A stretch of 64,000 nucleotides of DNA from Campylobacter lari subsp. concheus (GTDB lineage Bacteria; Campylobacterota; Campylobacteria; Campylobacterales; Campylobacteraceae), in the NCBI RefSeq assembly GCF_008245025.1, contig NZ_CP043426.1:1424516-1488515 (forward strand), given 5' to 3'. Positions 17,474-27,448 of this stretch are shown here, in pieces. The notes beneath the pieces were generated by a model. The model saw nothing but the letters and a program-made list of their open reading frames with translations. It did no database searches and was not told the DNA's origin. The translations under genes and the position numbers were made by a program. Position 1 is the first letter of the stretch; the number at the start of each line of letters is the position of its first letter.

Positions 17474-20431
17474 ATGATGAAAACATACAAACTCTCAAAT
17501 CATATAATACTTTCAGGTATAACAGTATCAATGCTTTTTTCTCCACTAATGGCTTTACCTAGTGGAGGTAAATTTACTCATGGAACTAGTGGAAGTATAA
17601 GTACTAGTGGTAATAATATGAATATTATGGGCAATGGAACAAACTCAGTCATACAATGGGGTGGAGGATTTAATATAGGCAAGAATGAGCAAGTAAACTT
17701 CAATGGCTCAAATAAAAACTACTTAAATATTGCTCATGGTACTAGTAAATCTACTATAGAAGGTATATTAAATGCAAGTGGTAACAATGTGTTTTTAATT
17801 AATCCTAATGGAGTAATCATTACTAAAACAGGAACCATTAACGCTAATCGCTTTGTAGCTTCTACTTCTTCTATGAGTGATGATAATATGAAAGCATTTG
17901 CTAACTTAAAAAGCTTTGATGAGGGTTTAAGCTTTTCCCCTGTGTTTAAAACACAAAAAGCAGGTAATGTAGTTAATATGGGTAATATTAATACAAATGA
18001 TGTGTTGCTTATAGGAAATAAGGTAGATATACAAGGTGGTCATATCAATGGTAAACATAATGATGGTGTTAGTGGTGATACTTTAAAAAATCCAAGTGGT
18101 AATGCAGCTGATAAAGTTCATTTGGTGGGGAATGAAGTAAATATATTAGCAGATGGAATTAAATCAAATTCTATTATAGCTAGTGCTTATGTAAAAGGTT
18201 CATTACAGCAATCTACTATATCTTATTATAACTATGGCAATAACATAGGAAAACTTCAATTTGAGACTGATGATTATAGTAATATAGATAAGACAAATTT
18301 AGGCAATAAAAAATTAGTAACTAAAGATAAATTTGAAAAACATGCAACTATAGGTTCTGATATAGACTGGTTTTATTTTGCTAAGGGATGGAATGAAAAT
18401 AAAAATGGCATGAGAGATTTCTTTGGCACTTATAAATTAACTAGTGATATAGATTTTAATGGCGACAAAGGTCAAGGGGTAGAGGGTAAAGACTGGCAAA
18501 ATTATGCAAATTATTGTTTAACCACTGATAATTGCACTAGTATGATAGTGGGAACTTTTAACAATCCTTTTTCAAAAACTTTCGATGGTCAAGGATATAC
18601 TTTAAAGAATATTAACATATCCAATATTCAGCAATTCGGCACAGACTTTATCAGAGATTTTCAATACTCCAGTATATTTGGAAGTACTAAGTCTGCTTAT
18701 ATATCTAATTTAAATATTAATGATTTTTATTTTGATTCTTATGCCTCTGGTGTTGGTGCTTTGGTGGGATATGCGAATGCAAGTAAATTTGATAAATTGT
18801 ATTTTGATAATATTAATATAAAAGCTTTTAACGCAACCAGAGTAGGTGGTATTATTGGTTCATCGTATAAAAATACTATTAGCAACTTGTTTGCAAGTAA
18901 TATAATGATTAAAAATAATGTTAGTTTTCAAAAGTTGGCAATTGGTGGATTTGCTGGAAGCGGAATAATGGACACTTATAATAATATTGTACTATCTGAT
19001 ATAAGTATTGAGTCAAAAAACGGCAGTGCTATTAGTGGGGTGATACAGCATTTTGATGTAGGTGGATTTAATGGCTTGTCATCATATTCCAATTATGAAA
19101 ATATTATACTTGATAGCTTAATAGTAAAAGTGGAAAATAAGTATCCTTTTATTGAAGGAAATTTTGGTTATTTTTCTGGTTTTTTAGAGGGGCAAAATAC
19201 TTTTAAAAATATTTATACATATTATAATCCAAAATCTTCAATAGAAACTGTTTATTTTAAGAACAATGGATTGTTTTTCGGTAACAAAGATACAGAACCT
19301 TTGATTGAAAAAGTTCAAGTATATTATCATAATTCATTTAAAAATGATAATCCTAGCGATGATCAATTTTTGGATTATAATGGAATAGAAAAAAATAAAA
19401 TACAAGTTTATTTTTATGAAGATGTTATGCCAGAAAAGCCAGATATAGGTATCATATTACCTGAAAAACCAACAGATCCTTCTAATCCAGACTTTAATGT
19501 CATTTTAGATGAAGATGATTTACTTCAAGAAATGATTAAAAAAGAAATTATAAATGATATCACCAATGGAAAATATGAATTACATATAAGTGATTTATTA
19601 AAAATGCTAGAAGATAGATTAAATTACTTTAATATGAATGAAAATCAAAAGGTTGAATTTATAGCTAAATATTTCTTAGGTGGTGATAAGACTCAAGCTT
19701 TAGAAGTGATTCAAAGTTTAAATTTTATTTTAGCTTATGAAAATAATGGTTTAAGTACTGCTTCAAAAGATAAATTTAAAGGAAATGGTTTTATTGCAAA
19801 AGAAGAAATACTAAAACAAACAAGTAATACAGCTAAAAATATCAATGATAAGATCAATCAGCTAGATAATGAATTAAAATCACTAGTAATTAGCTCGGAT
19901 AAATACCTCAAAGATCTCATTGTTAAACAAAACAAGCTTAATGAAATTATTAAAGCTTACAATAACTATGTAGCATTGATTAATAAGGGATTGGCAAATG
20001 AAAGCGATCCAGAATTTATTACACTAAAAAATCAAATCAATACTTTAATGAGTGAAAGTGATGTATTAGCTAGTGAAATAGGATTAAATCAAAACACTTT
20101 AAAATTATGGCAAGATAAAGCTAGTAAAGATTCTAATGGTCACTTTAAAATTATTGGTGCTTTTGCAAATGTTATTTTAAACACTAACCCAAAACTAGAT
20201 CAAATCACAGAAGAAGGTGGGGGCGGAGAAGATCCAAATAAACCAGAACTTCCTGATAATGATTTAGAATTTGAGCAAACTGCTTCTTTCAACTTAATAG
20301 GTGATGAAACTGTAGAAGAAGAAAAAGAAGAAAAAGAAGTAGAAGAAACAGCAATGATGCAAAAAAATAGAACTTGTATAGTAAGTGATAATTTTAAAAC
20401 TATGAATCCTTGTGCTGTTGGAGGATTATAA
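17474..20431 (+). CDS. TpsA-type two-partner secretion adhesin (haemagglutination domain)
   Basis: This is a 985-residue exoprotein of a two-partner (type Vb) system. After a signal peptide ending near SPLMA comes the TPS/haemagglutination domain (about 28-270) with VIQWGGGFNIG, a NASGNNVFLINPNGVII block containing the NPNG motif, and ANRFVAST. The middle (about 330-600) has GLUG-like repeats (VGALVGYANAS, VGGIIGSSY, IGGFAGSG). A coiled-coil-rich segment (about 790-900), a Glu-rich tail and a terminal cysteine pair (CIVS...NPC, 13-residue span) follow. The Cys pair resembles the anchor of H. influenzae HMW1, which keeps the adhesin on the cell surface. It is 8 nt from the phase-variable gene and is followed by a hairpin and then tpsB. 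Confidence 0.88.
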   Translation: MMKTYKLSNHIILSGITVSMLFSPLMALPSGGKFTHGTSGSISTSGNNMNIMGNGTNSVIQWGGGFNIGKNEQVNFNGSNKNYLNIAHGTSKSTIEGILNASGNNVFLINPNGVIITKTGTINANRFVASTSSMSDDNMKAFANLKSFDEGLSFSPVFKTQKAGNVVNMGNINTNDVLLIGNKVDIQGGHINGKHNDGVSGDTLKNPSGNAADKVHLVGNEVNILADGIKSNSIIASAYVKGSLQQSTISYYNYGNNIGKLQFETDDYSNIDKTNLGNKKLVTKDKFEKHATIGSDIDWFYFAKGWNENKNGMRDFFGTYKLTSDIDFNGDKGQGVEGKDWQNYANYCLTTDNCTSMIVGTFNNPFSKTFDGQGYTLKNINISNIQQFGTDFIRDFQYSSIFGSTKSAYISNLNINDFYFDSYASGVGALVGYANASKFDKLYFDNINIKAFNATRVGGIIGSSYKNTISNLFASNIMIKNNVSFQKLAIGGFAGSGIMDTYNNIVLSDISIESKNGSAISGVIQHFDVGGFNGLSSYSNYENIILDSLIVKVENKYPFIEGNFGYFSGFLEGQNTFKNIYTYYNPKSSIETVYFKNNGLFFGNKDTEPLIEKVQVYYHNSFKNDNPSDDQFLDYNGIEKNKIQVYFYEDVMPEKPDIGIILPEKPTDPSNPDFNVILDEDDLLQEMIKKEIINDITNGKYELHISDLLKMLEDRLNYFNMNENQKVEFIAKYFLGGDKTQALEVIQSLNFILAYENNGLSTASKDKFKGNGFIAKEEILKQTSNTAKNINDKINQLDNELKSLVISSDKYLKDLIVKQNKLNEIIKAYNNYVALINKGLANESDPEFITLKNQINTLMSESDVLASEIGLNQNTLKLWQDKASKDSNGHFKIIGAFANVILNTNPKLDQITEEGGGGEDPNKPELPDNDLEFEQTASFNLIGDETVEEEKEEKEVEETAMMQKNRTCIVSDNFKTMNPCAVGGL

Positions 20432-20436
20432 AATAC

Positions 20437-20464
20437 TTTGCTAGGATAGCTATATCCTAGCAAA
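20437..20464 (+). terminator. Hairpin between tpsA and tpsB
   Basis: TTTGCTAGGAT (20437-20447) and ATCCTAGCAAA (20454-20464) form a perfect 11-bp stem with a 6-nt loop, 5 nt after the tpsA stop. It is not followed by a T-run but by ataaaaaa, so it may be a weak terminator, a processing site or an mRNA-stabilising 3' end that sets different levels of tpsA and tpsB. Confidence 0.7.
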
Positions 20465-20551
20465 ATAAAAAAGTTTATATCAAACAATATTTCATCATTT
20501 AATAACAAAACAAATTAATAAAAACTATAAATACAAAAAGGATTAATCATC

Positions 20552-22351
20552 ATGAAAAAATTCTTACTTAGTACCATAGCAATTAGTTCTTTAATCTATG
20601 CTAATGAAGGAAGTATTACTATAACTAAAAATGATATGGAAAAGATTATAGAATTATCTCCTGATAGAAATATTCCACAAAACAAAGCCATTAAAGAAAA
20701 TCTAAAAACTAAACAAGATTATGAAAAAACAAAGGAAGCTAAAAAAGACTTTGAAGAAAAAAAGAAAGCTCTAAAAGAAAAATTCAAACAAGAAGATAAA
20801 GCCAACTCTAATGCAACTAGCAATAATCTTACCAACTCAAACAATCAAACCAATATCAACACAAATGATACTAAAAAGATTATAACTAAGTATAAATTTG
20901 TTATTGTTAATAAAGATACTAGCTTTGGAAAACTAGGTATTAATGAGCAAGATTTACAAAACCTAGTTAGTGATTTTAGTGCTAGAAAATTTAGCTTACA
21001 AGATTTACAAGATATATCCAATATTATTGCATATTATTTCCAAGTTAATGGCTATCCTGCTGCAACAGCTTATGTGCCACAACAAGAATTTGAAGATAGT
21101 GTGCAAATAAATATAGCCTTAGGAACATTAGGTAAGTATATAATAAAAAATAAAACTACTATAAAAGATCATTTTATAGAAAGTAAACTTAATGAAAGAA
21201 TTAAAGGTAAGATTATCTCTACTAAATTAATAGAAGATAGTGTATATAAAGTCAATGAAATGTATGGAGTACAAACCCTAGCAGGTTTACAAGCAGGAGA
21301 GAATGTGGGAGAAACTGATGTAGTAATAGAAGTAGAACCTGATACTAAAGCTAATGTATTATTATATGCTGATAATTATGGCATTGAAAGTGCGGGTAAT
21401 ATAAGAGCTGGTATTAGTATGGGATTTAATTCTATATTTAATATGGGTGATTATTATAATTTTTACCTACAATCAAGTAATGAAAAACAAGTTAACTATG
21501 GAGCTAATTATACTTTCTTTTTAGGTAATTTAAAAGTTACTCCAAGTATATCTCAAGGATCTTATTCTTTAGGTGATAAATATAAGGATGCTGGGTTTTA
21601 TGGTACTTCTAAAAATTTCGGTATAGATTTTTCTTATCCTGTATGGATTAATACTTATTCATCTTTATACTTTACTTCTAGTATATATCATAAAGAACTT
21701 AGTGATACAAGTGGAGGTTTTTTAACATTTGATAAAAGTTCTAATGTTGGAAGTATGGGTTTAGAAGGTTTATTTAGAGGATTTGAAAATAATACCTTAA
21801 GTTATAGTGTTAAGGTTAGTATAGGTAAGGTAAGCGATGATGGCACTAAAATAGGTGGTTTAATTCTTGATACAAATAGTAAAGGCTTTGGCTGGTTTAG
21901 AAAACTCAATGCTAGTGTGAATAATTATTATAGTATTAATGAGTATATTACTCATACTTTAAATATAAACTATCAAAAGGTATTAGGAAATTTTGAATTA
22001 GATTCTTCTGAGAGTTCATCTTTAGGTGGTGCTTATGGAGTAAGAGCTTATGATAATGGTGAGGGTGATGGAGATAATACCATAGTGGCCAACTTTGGTA
22101 TAAGAATAAATATACCAAATACTAATTTTTATTTTACACCTTTTTATGATATAGGGTATGCTTGGTATGAAAAAGACTCAGGGGATAGATTAGCAGATGA
22201 ACATTTTTTAGATGCAGTGGGTTTACAAATACTTTATAATAAAACTAATGAATATTACATAAAGCTTGATGGGGCAAGAGCGTTACATCAATATAAATAT
22301 GATGATGATTATAGAATGAAATTGTATTTAAGTGGTGGGGTGTATTTTTAG
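20552..22351 (+). CDS. TpsB outer-membrane transporter (ShlB/FhaC family)
   Basis: This is the outer-membrane pore that secretes the TpsA partner. The 599-residue protein has a signal peptide (MKKFLLSTIAISSLIYA), a Lys-rich linker (about 30-105) and a POTRA region (about 110-200) with SLQDLQDISNIIAYYFQVNG and YPAATAYVPQQ. A 16-strand-type barrel domain follows (about 260-599). The conserved L6 loop motif is VRAY (about 508), a variant of the usual VRGY/F. The protein ends in an aromatic residue (LYLSGGVYF), as outer-membrane proteins do. The SD aaaagga lies 12 nt before the start. It sits 120 nt after tpsA and converges with ctsG, whose coding end overlaps its last 4 nt. Confidence 0.9.
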   Translation: MKKFLLSTIAISSLIYANEGSITITKNDMEKIIELSPDRNIPQNKAIKENLKTKQDYEKTKEAKKDFEEKKKALKEKFKQEDKANSNATSNNLTNSNNQTNINTNDTKKIITKYKFVIVNKDTSFGKLGINEQDLQNLVSDFSARKFSLQDLQDISNIIAYYFQVNGYPAATAYVPQQEFEDSVQINIALGTLGKYIIKNKTTIKDHFIESKLNERIKGKIISTKLIEDSVYKVNEMYGVQTLAGLQAGENVGETDVVIEVEPDTKANVLLYADNYGIESAGNIRAGISMGFNSIFNMGDYYNFYLQSSNEKQVNYGANYTFFLGNLKVTPSISQGSYSLGDKYKDAGFYGTSKNFGIDFSYPVWINTYSSLYFTSSIYHKELSDTSGGFLTFDKSSNVGSMGLEGLFRGFENNTLSYSVKVSIGKVSDDGTKIGGLILDTNSKGFGWFRKLNASVNNYYSINEYITHTLNINYQKVLGNFELDSSESSSLGGAYGVRAYDNGEGDGDNTIVANFGIRINIPNTNFYFTPFYDIGYAWYEKDSGDRLADEHFLDAVGLQILYNKTNEYYIKLDGARALHQYKYDDDYRMKLYLSGGVYF

Positions 22352-22920
22352 TTACCACTTAAAAAATACACCCTAGTAGCTAAGTCTTTAAAAGCTTTGG
22401 AGTGAATTAGGCTTTGGCAGGCCTTAGACTTTGAAGTACTTATAAATTCATTTTGACTAAAAGCATTTAAAGCCTCATTTAGTTGAGTTTTTATACTTTG
22501 ATTTTTAGGATCTTTCAAAGCTTGATTTTTCAAATCTGCTATATTTTGAACTTTGCTTTTTTGGGCACTATCTACCATAAGTGCTAAAAGCAAAACGCTT
22601 TCTTTATCTACAAAAAGCACTTTAAAACACTGCTCATCATTTCCCACACTAAAATCAAGCTCTTTGGTAGAATTTTGCAAGTTTGATAAATCTTCATTTT
22701 TTATATTTGCTACATTACTCATCAAAGCTATACTCGAAAGACTTTCATTTTTTAACACATAAGAACTTATATCATTGATAAAAGTTTTTAAATTTCCCAA
22801 AGCTTGAGTTGTGCTTGCTTCATCTTTACTTGCGCTAAATTTTGGCAAAGCAACTGCTGCTAAAACTCCAAGTATAATCACCACAAACACAAGTTCTATA
22901 ATAGTAAAAGCCTTTTTCAT
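22348..22920 (-). CDS. ctsG: Pseudopilin-like transformation protein CtsG
   Basis: This is a 190-residue type IV pilin-like protein. The N-terminus KKAFTIIELVFVVIILGV is a class III prepilin signal: cleavage expected before Phe5, with Glu at +5 of the mature form and a hydrophobic helix after it. The residue before the cut is Ala rather than the usual Gly. The rest is a small periplasmic domain with two Cys (ACQ near the end, EQCF in the middle) that could form a disulfide. It corresponds in position to Cj1343c (ctsG), needed for natural transformation in C. jejuni. It overlaps tsaD by 4 nt. Confidence 0.85.
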   Translation of the reverse strand: MKKAFTIIELVFVVIILGVLAAVALPKFSASKDEASTTQALGNLKTFINDISSYVLKNESLSSIALMSNVANIKNEDLSNLQNSTKELDFSVGNDEQCFKVLFVDKESVLLLALMVDSAQKSKVQNIADLKNQALKDPKNQSIKTQLNEALNAFSQNEFISTSKSKACQSLIHSKAFKDLATRVYFLSGN

Positions 22921-23924
22921 AATACACCTTGTAAATTTTTCACTTTAGGACTTATAAGATCATCTTCAACGCTTACAAAATCTTTACGCTCATAAGCTTC
23001 ACAAGCTGCCCTTGCTATCATCAAAGCATTATCTGAGCAATACTCAAGTGGAGCTAGTAAAAGCTCACATTGATAGCTTTGGCACAAATGCTCTATTTGA
23101 TTTCTTAAACTTAAATTTGCACTAGCTCCACCTACTATGCCAAAACGCTTAAATTTATACTCTTTAAAAATTTTTTCTAATTTGTTTAAAATATGAGCTA
23201 TAGCTGCTTTTTGAAATGCAAAGGCTATTTTGCTTTTACGCTCTAAGCTTAGCTCTTCTTTTAAAATTTCCAAACGTACTTGGTTTTTAAGTCCTGAAAA
23301 ACTATAAGCTAAGTCTTTAGAATAAAGCAAAGGTATGCTAAATTCCAAATCACTTTCTTTTATATTTTTAGCTAAATTTTCTATGATAGCCCCACCAGGA
23401 TAACCAAGTCCCATCATCTTAGCTACTTTATCAAAACTTTCTCCAAAGCTATCATCATTTGTTCTTGCTAGTTCTGTGATTTTACCTTGCTCATCGATAA
23501 AAAGCACCATAGTATGCCCACCACTTACAAGTAACACCCCCATATCAAAACTAGCTTTTTTATCTAAAAACATAGAGTAGATATGTCCTTTTAGATGATT
23601 AATTGCTATAAGTGGTAAATTTAAACTAATAGCAAGCATTTTAGCCATAGCAACCCCACCTATCAAACTCACACTAAGACCAGGTTCATTTGTAACTGCT
23701 ATGACACAAAGTTTATCAAAGTATTTTTGGCATTTTTCTAAGATTTTAGGTAAAGCTTCACTGTGCAATCTTGCTGCAAGCTCAGGCACCACCCCTCCAT
23801 AGACACTATGAGCATTTTCTTGAGAAATCTTTGTATGAAAAATGCATTCAAAGCTATTTTTATCTATGATAGCAATAGAACTATCATCACATGAGCTTTC
23901 TATAGCAAGAATTAAACTTTTCAT
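22917..23924 (-). CDS. tsaD: tRNA threonylcarbamoyladenosine transferase TsaD
   Basis: TsaD (Gcp/YgjD) transfers the threonylcarbamoyl group to A37 of tRNAs that read ANN codons. The 335-residue protein starts with LAIESSCDDSS and has the metal-binding HLKGHIYS motif (about 108-115), LLVSGGHT and the C-terminal GGASANLSLR and YCSDNALMIA motifs. Its length fits the family. It overlaps pgp1 upstream and ctsG downstream by 4 nt each, so it lies inside a translationally coupled operon. It corresponds to Cj1344c. Confidence 0.96.
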   Translation of the reverse strand: MKSLILAIESSCDDSSIAIIDKNSFECIFHTKISQENAHSVYGGVVPELAARLHSEALPKILEKCQKYFDKLCVIAVTNEPGLSVSLIGGVAMAKMLAISLNLPLIAINHLKGHIYSMFLDKKASFDMGVLLVSGGHTMVLFIDEQGKITELARTNDDSFGESFDKVAKMMGLGYPGGAIIENLAKNIKESDLEFSIPLLYSKDLAYSFSGLKNQVRLEILKEELSLERKSKIAFAFQKAAIAHILNKLEKIFKEYKFKRFGIVGGASANLSLRNQIEHLCQSYQCELLLAPLEYCSDNALMIARAACEAYERKDFVSVEDDLISPKVKNLQGVL

Positions 23925-25309
23925 TGAAATTCCACTAAAATCATACCGATAAATTTGTCCTTTTGTTCTGCTTTTTCTATGGCTTTTGCAGGTATGTTTG
24001 CTTTTTTGATTTCTTTAAAATTTGTCTTTTTTTCTAAGGCTTGATCTGCTAAATTTGCATTTTTTAACTCATAAAATTCCACTCTATAAATCTTTCTTTT
24101 TTTATCTAAAGAATAACGACTTTGCATTTGATTTTTGCTAATTTCTATACCGCTTTCATCATTGCCTCTATCAAAACCTATGACATTAACCCTTACACCT
24201 ACAATAGAAGGAATTTTAAAGCTATTTTTTACCATGATTTTTTGAGCAAAGTTAGTTTGTATATTTTTTTCATCTACTATCATTTCAACACTATCTAAGG
24301 CGTTTGAAAACTCAAAGTATTCAGGGTATAGTCTAGTTTGCAAGCGATTTCCGTAATTGACTGAGTATGAATTGGCATTTGAAATCACTGCTGTAATCTC
24401 ATTACTTGCTTCATAATTTAAAGCCTGATTAACAGGGAAAGGCAAGAAATTTATAGCATTAGTAGGTTTGTCAAGATAAAGTAAAATTTTATCATTAAAA
24501 AGTCTTATCTCTAAAGGCTTTTCAATAGCTCTATAAACCCCATTTGGAGTTAAATCAAAAGTTCTTTGAAATTCTATATTTGCCTTTTTTAGATAATACT
24601 CCACCGCCAAAAGATGATAATATACTCTTAAATGTGTTGGTAAATTTTTGCTCGCTTCATTAGCAAAGGCTGCTTTATGATTTGACACTACAAAATAAGT
24701 TAAAGCCTTTAGCATATCTTTATCATTGCTTTCTTGGGTTTTGGTGTTTTTTAAATGATATTGATGTTCTTCTTTTACCAAGGCTTTATTGATATTTTCT
24801 ACTGCTTCTTTAGCTATGTTTTCTAAGTCTGCATATTTAGTAGAATTTACCTCGCTTTGATCAATAATGCTAGTATTGCCCCAGCGGTTTGGATTTTTAT
24901 CTTTGCTTTCATATTGTGGTCTATAAAAACCACTTCCATCGTGCAAATTTATAACCATATTAACTTCAGGATCTAAAATAAGCTTTTTTATACGCTCTAT
25001 GGTGTGAAAATCAGGATCGCTTTCATCTATATGGGCAAATTTTCTATTTAAATCTCCAAAATTTCCCCTATTTCTGGCAATAATACTTTCAAAAGCCAAA
25101 TTTGGCGCAACGATGATTTTACCTTTAGTGATATTATAATCACTCAAAAGCAAACTAGCAGCATGAAACCCGCCTGGCTCATCTCCTTGTATACCTCCAA
25201 GGATTAAAACCGTGTTATTATCATCTAAGCTTTTTCCATTTTCTTTTACACTAAATTCTAAAGCAAAAACCGCATTTATAAAAATCAAAATACTTAAAAA
25301 ATATCTCAC
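23921..25309 (-). CDS. pgp1: Peptidoglycan DL-carboxypeptidase Pgp1 (cell shape)
   Basis: This is a 462-residue periplasmic zinc carboxypeptidase with signal peptide [19 protein letters not shown]. It corresponds to Cj1345c (Pgp1), which trims muropeptide tripeptides to dipeptides and is required for helical shape. The M14-like metal site is seen as GIQGDEPGG (Gln41 and Glu44) and later NLHDGSGF (His about 122), with Gln replacing the usual His. A C-terminal beta-rich domain (about 250-460) is also family-typical. It overlaps dxr by 4 nt. Co-transcription with isoprenoid and phospholipid genes suggests an envelope growth operon. Confidence 0.88.
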   Translation of the reverse strand: MRYFLSILIFINAVFALEFSVKENGKSLDDNNTVLILGGIQGDEPGGFHAASLLLSDYNITKGKIIVAPNLAFESIIARNRGNFGDLNRKFAHIDESDPDFHTIERIKKLILDPEVNMVINLHDGSGFYRPQYESKDKNPNRWGNTSIIDQSEVNSTKYADLENIAKEAVENINKALVKEEHQYHLKNTKTQESNDKDMLKALTYFVVSNHKAAFANEASKNLPTHLRVYYHLLAVEYYLKKANIEFQRTFDLTPNGVYRAIEKPLEIRLFNDKILLYLDKPTNAINFLPFPVNQALNYEASNEITAVISNANSYSVNYGNRLQTRLYPEYFEFSNALDSVEMIVDEKNIQTNFAQKIMVKNSFKIPSIVGVRVNVIGFDRGNDESGIEISKNQMQSRYSLDKKRKIYRVEFYELKNANLADQALEKKTNFKEIKKANIPAKAIEKAEQKDKFIGMILVEFQ

Positions 25310-26385
25310 TTCATTTCCTTATCTAAATAAAGCCTTACTTGTTTATCATACTCAAAAACATCTTCAATTTGGTTAATCTTTGGCACACCAAAATGTTCTA
25401 ATGCTTTGAAAATTCCTTTAGCGATATCTAAAAACTGCGCTTTTTGGGCTAAGAATTGATACACCATACACTCATTTGCACTATTTATAATCACACCCAA
25501 GTCAGGCTCTTTCAAAAGTTCATCTTTGAGTGAAAATATAGGATATTTTTTTAAACTAATTTTTTCAAATTTTAAACTTGGCATAGCTAATAAATCTAAA
25601 TTTTCTATGAAGCTTTGATCATGCTCATCTAAAATCGCTTGAGCTATAGATAAACGCATATTTGCATGAGAAAAATATGCACTCATACCACCATCTTTAA
25701 ACTCACACAAAGCATGCACTAAAGATCTTCTCTCTATCAAAGCATCTATTTGCTTAATGCCATAAAGATGATAAGCTTCGATGATTTCAAAAAGCTTATT
25801 ACACATACTAGCACTATCTATAGTGATCTTAGCCCCCATGCTCCAGTTAGGATGCTTAAGAGCTTCTTTTACGCTGACATTTTTTAAATCTTTGATTTTA
25901 TAATTATAAAAAGCTCCGCCACTTGCTGTGATAAAAAGCTTTTTAATGCTTTTTCTTTTATCTATCAAGCACTTTAGTGCTGCGTGTTCGCTATCTATAG
26001 CTTTAATCTTAGAAGTGTCAAAAAATTTCCCTGCTACTACTAGGCTTTCTTTATTTGCTAAAGCTAAAGTTTTACCAAGCTTTTGCACCATAAGACTTGA
26101 GTTTAACCCTGCAAAACCTACTATAGCATTTACCACCAAAGAGCTTTCACACTCAGCTATCATCGCTTTTAAGCCTTCTTGGCCACAAAAAATCTTATCA
26201 TGATCAACCAAGATTTTATCTTCTTCATCTTGTATACATACAAATTTAGGCTTAAAAAGAGCTATTTGCTCATTTAAAAGCTTGATATTTTTACCACAAG
26301 ATAAGGCTTCTATACTTATGTTTTTTTCTTTAGCAATAAAAAGAGTGTTAACCCCTATACTTCCTGTGCTTCCAAGTACGATCAT
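25306..26385 (-). CDS. dxr: 1-deoxy-D-xylulose 5-phosphate reductoisomerase
   Basis: Dxr makes 2-C-methyl-D-erythritol 4-phosphate, the second step of the MEP isoprenoid pathway. The 359-residue protein begins with the NADPH-binding [15 protein letters not shown] and has [17 protein letters not shown] (metal ligands Asp/Glu), TASGGAF and NPWS-like [15 protein letters not shown]. The C-terminal dxr domain follows. It overlaps pgp1 and cdsA by 4 nt each. It matches Cj1346c. Confidence 0.96.
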   Translation of the reverse strand: MIVLGSTGSIGVNTLFIAKEKNISIEALSCGKNIKLLNEQIALFKPKFVCIQDEEDKILVDHDKIFCGQEGLKAMIAECESSLVVNAIVGFAGLNSSLMVQKLGKTLALANKESLVVAGKFFDTSKIKAIDSEHAALKCLIDKRKSIKKLFITASGGAFYNYKIKDLKNVSVKEALKHPNWSMGAKITIDSASMCNKLFEIIEAYHLYGIKQIDALIERRSLVHALCEFKDGGMSAYFSHANMRLSIAQAILDEHDQSFIENLDLLAMPSLKFEKISLKKYPIFSLKDELLKEPDLGVIINSANECMVYQFLAQKAQFLDIAKGIFKALEHFGVPKINQIEDVFEYDKQVRLYLDKEMK

Positions 26386-27110
26386 ACTAAAGTTGCCATT
26401 GCAAATGCCGCAATGATAACAGCATCAATTCTATCTAAAATTCCACCATGCCCCGGGATTAAATTACCGCTATCTTTAATACCTGCTTGTCTTTTAAAAT
26501 AGCTCTCAAGCAAATCCCCTATCACAGCAAAAATAGCTACTATTAAAGATATATAAATACTTTTTACTAAGCTAAATTCAAAAGAACCTATGATAGTTCC
26601 TAAAATCCCTGCACAAACTATGCCACCCACAACCCCTTCTAAAGTTTTATTTGGGCTTGTTGGAGAAAAAGCTCTCTCACCAATGAGTTTTCCTATAAAA
26701 TACGCCCCGCTATCACAAGCAACGACAATCATTATAAGCCAAAATAGTACAAACATACCCTCATAGCTTAATACCTGATAAAGCATTAAAATAGGCAAAG
26801 TAGGATATATATAAGGCATAAGCTCATTTAAATTTTCACTTTTTTTATAAACTAAATATCCTAAAATCAAAATCAAAGCCATAAGACCTATAAAGAAAGG
26901 TTTATCTAAAAATGCTCCTATTGCAAAAATACACAAAGACACAAAAACACTTGCATGTTTACTTTTAAAAATAACTTTTGCTTCATTAAATGCCAAAAAC
27001 AATAAAACACCAAAAATAGCAAAATTAATCAAAAAATTATCCACTAAAGCAACAATAGCTACCATAGCTATCATCACAATAGCACTAAGAATTCTTGTCT
27101 TTGAAAACAT
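26382..27110 (-). CDS. cdsA: Phosphatidate cytidylyltransferase
   Basis: CdsA activates phosphatidic acid to CDP-diacylglycerol for phospholipid synthesis. The 242-residue inner-membrane protein has about seven hydrophobic segments and the family signature near the C-terminus, [20 protein letters not shown] followed by GGILDRID. The SPNKTLEG motif appears near residue 152. It overlaps dxr by 4 nt and is 11 nt from the upstream small gene. It matches Cj1347c. Confidence 0.95.
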   Translation of the reverse strand: MFSKTRILSAIVMIAMVAIVALVDNFLINFAIFGVLLFLAFNEAKVIFKSKHASVFVSLCIFAIGAFLDKPFFIGLMALILILGYLVYKKSENLNELMPYIYPTLPILMLYQVLSYEGMFVLFWLIMIVVACDSGAYFIGKLIGERAFSPTSPNKTLEGVVGGIVCAGILGTIIGSFEFSLVKSIYISLIVAIFAVIGDLLESYFKRQAGIKDSGNLIPGHGGILDRIDAVIIAAFAMATLV

Positions 27111-27121
27111 TTTTATCCTTT

Positions 27122-27448
27122 CTATATGCTTAAATCAAGTAAATGAGAGCTTTTTTTAACCACTTCTTGCTCTTCATCTTCTTGCACATCTTTTTCTTCT
27201 TGTTCTTGATGATGTTTAGAATGCTTCTTTTCTTCCTCTTGTCTTTCTTTTACCTCATCACTTACTTCATGAGTTTGATTAACTTTTTCAAGTTTTTCAA
27301 CTGCCTTTTCTTTTGCTTGAAACTCACTCATATTTACCAAAGTCGCAAAAGAGTCTTTTGCTAGTTCATTGCTCACTTGTGCTGAATGTACTGGTGCATT
27401 TTGGTTAGCATAATTAACACCACCTATGGGACTTATAGGCATATTCAC
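27122..27448 (-). CDS. Small Glu/Lys-rich coiled-coil protein
   Basis: This 108-residue protein of unknown function corresponds in place to Cj1348c. The N-terminus (MNMPISPIGGVNYANQNAPV) is followed by helices and a very charged segment (about 60-100: repeated EE, KK, HH) expected to form a coiled coil or be disordered. It has no signal peptide. The start overlaps the stop of the NFACT gene by 4 nt, so it is translated in the same operon. The His-rich part (KKHSKHHQEQEE) could bind metal, which is speculation. Confidence 0.75.
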   Translation of the reverse strand: MNMPISPIGGVNYANQNAPVHSAQVSNELAKDSFATLVNMSEFQAKEKAVEKLEKVNQTHEVSDEVKERQEEEKKHSKHHQEQEEKDVQEDEEQEVVKKSSHLLDLSI

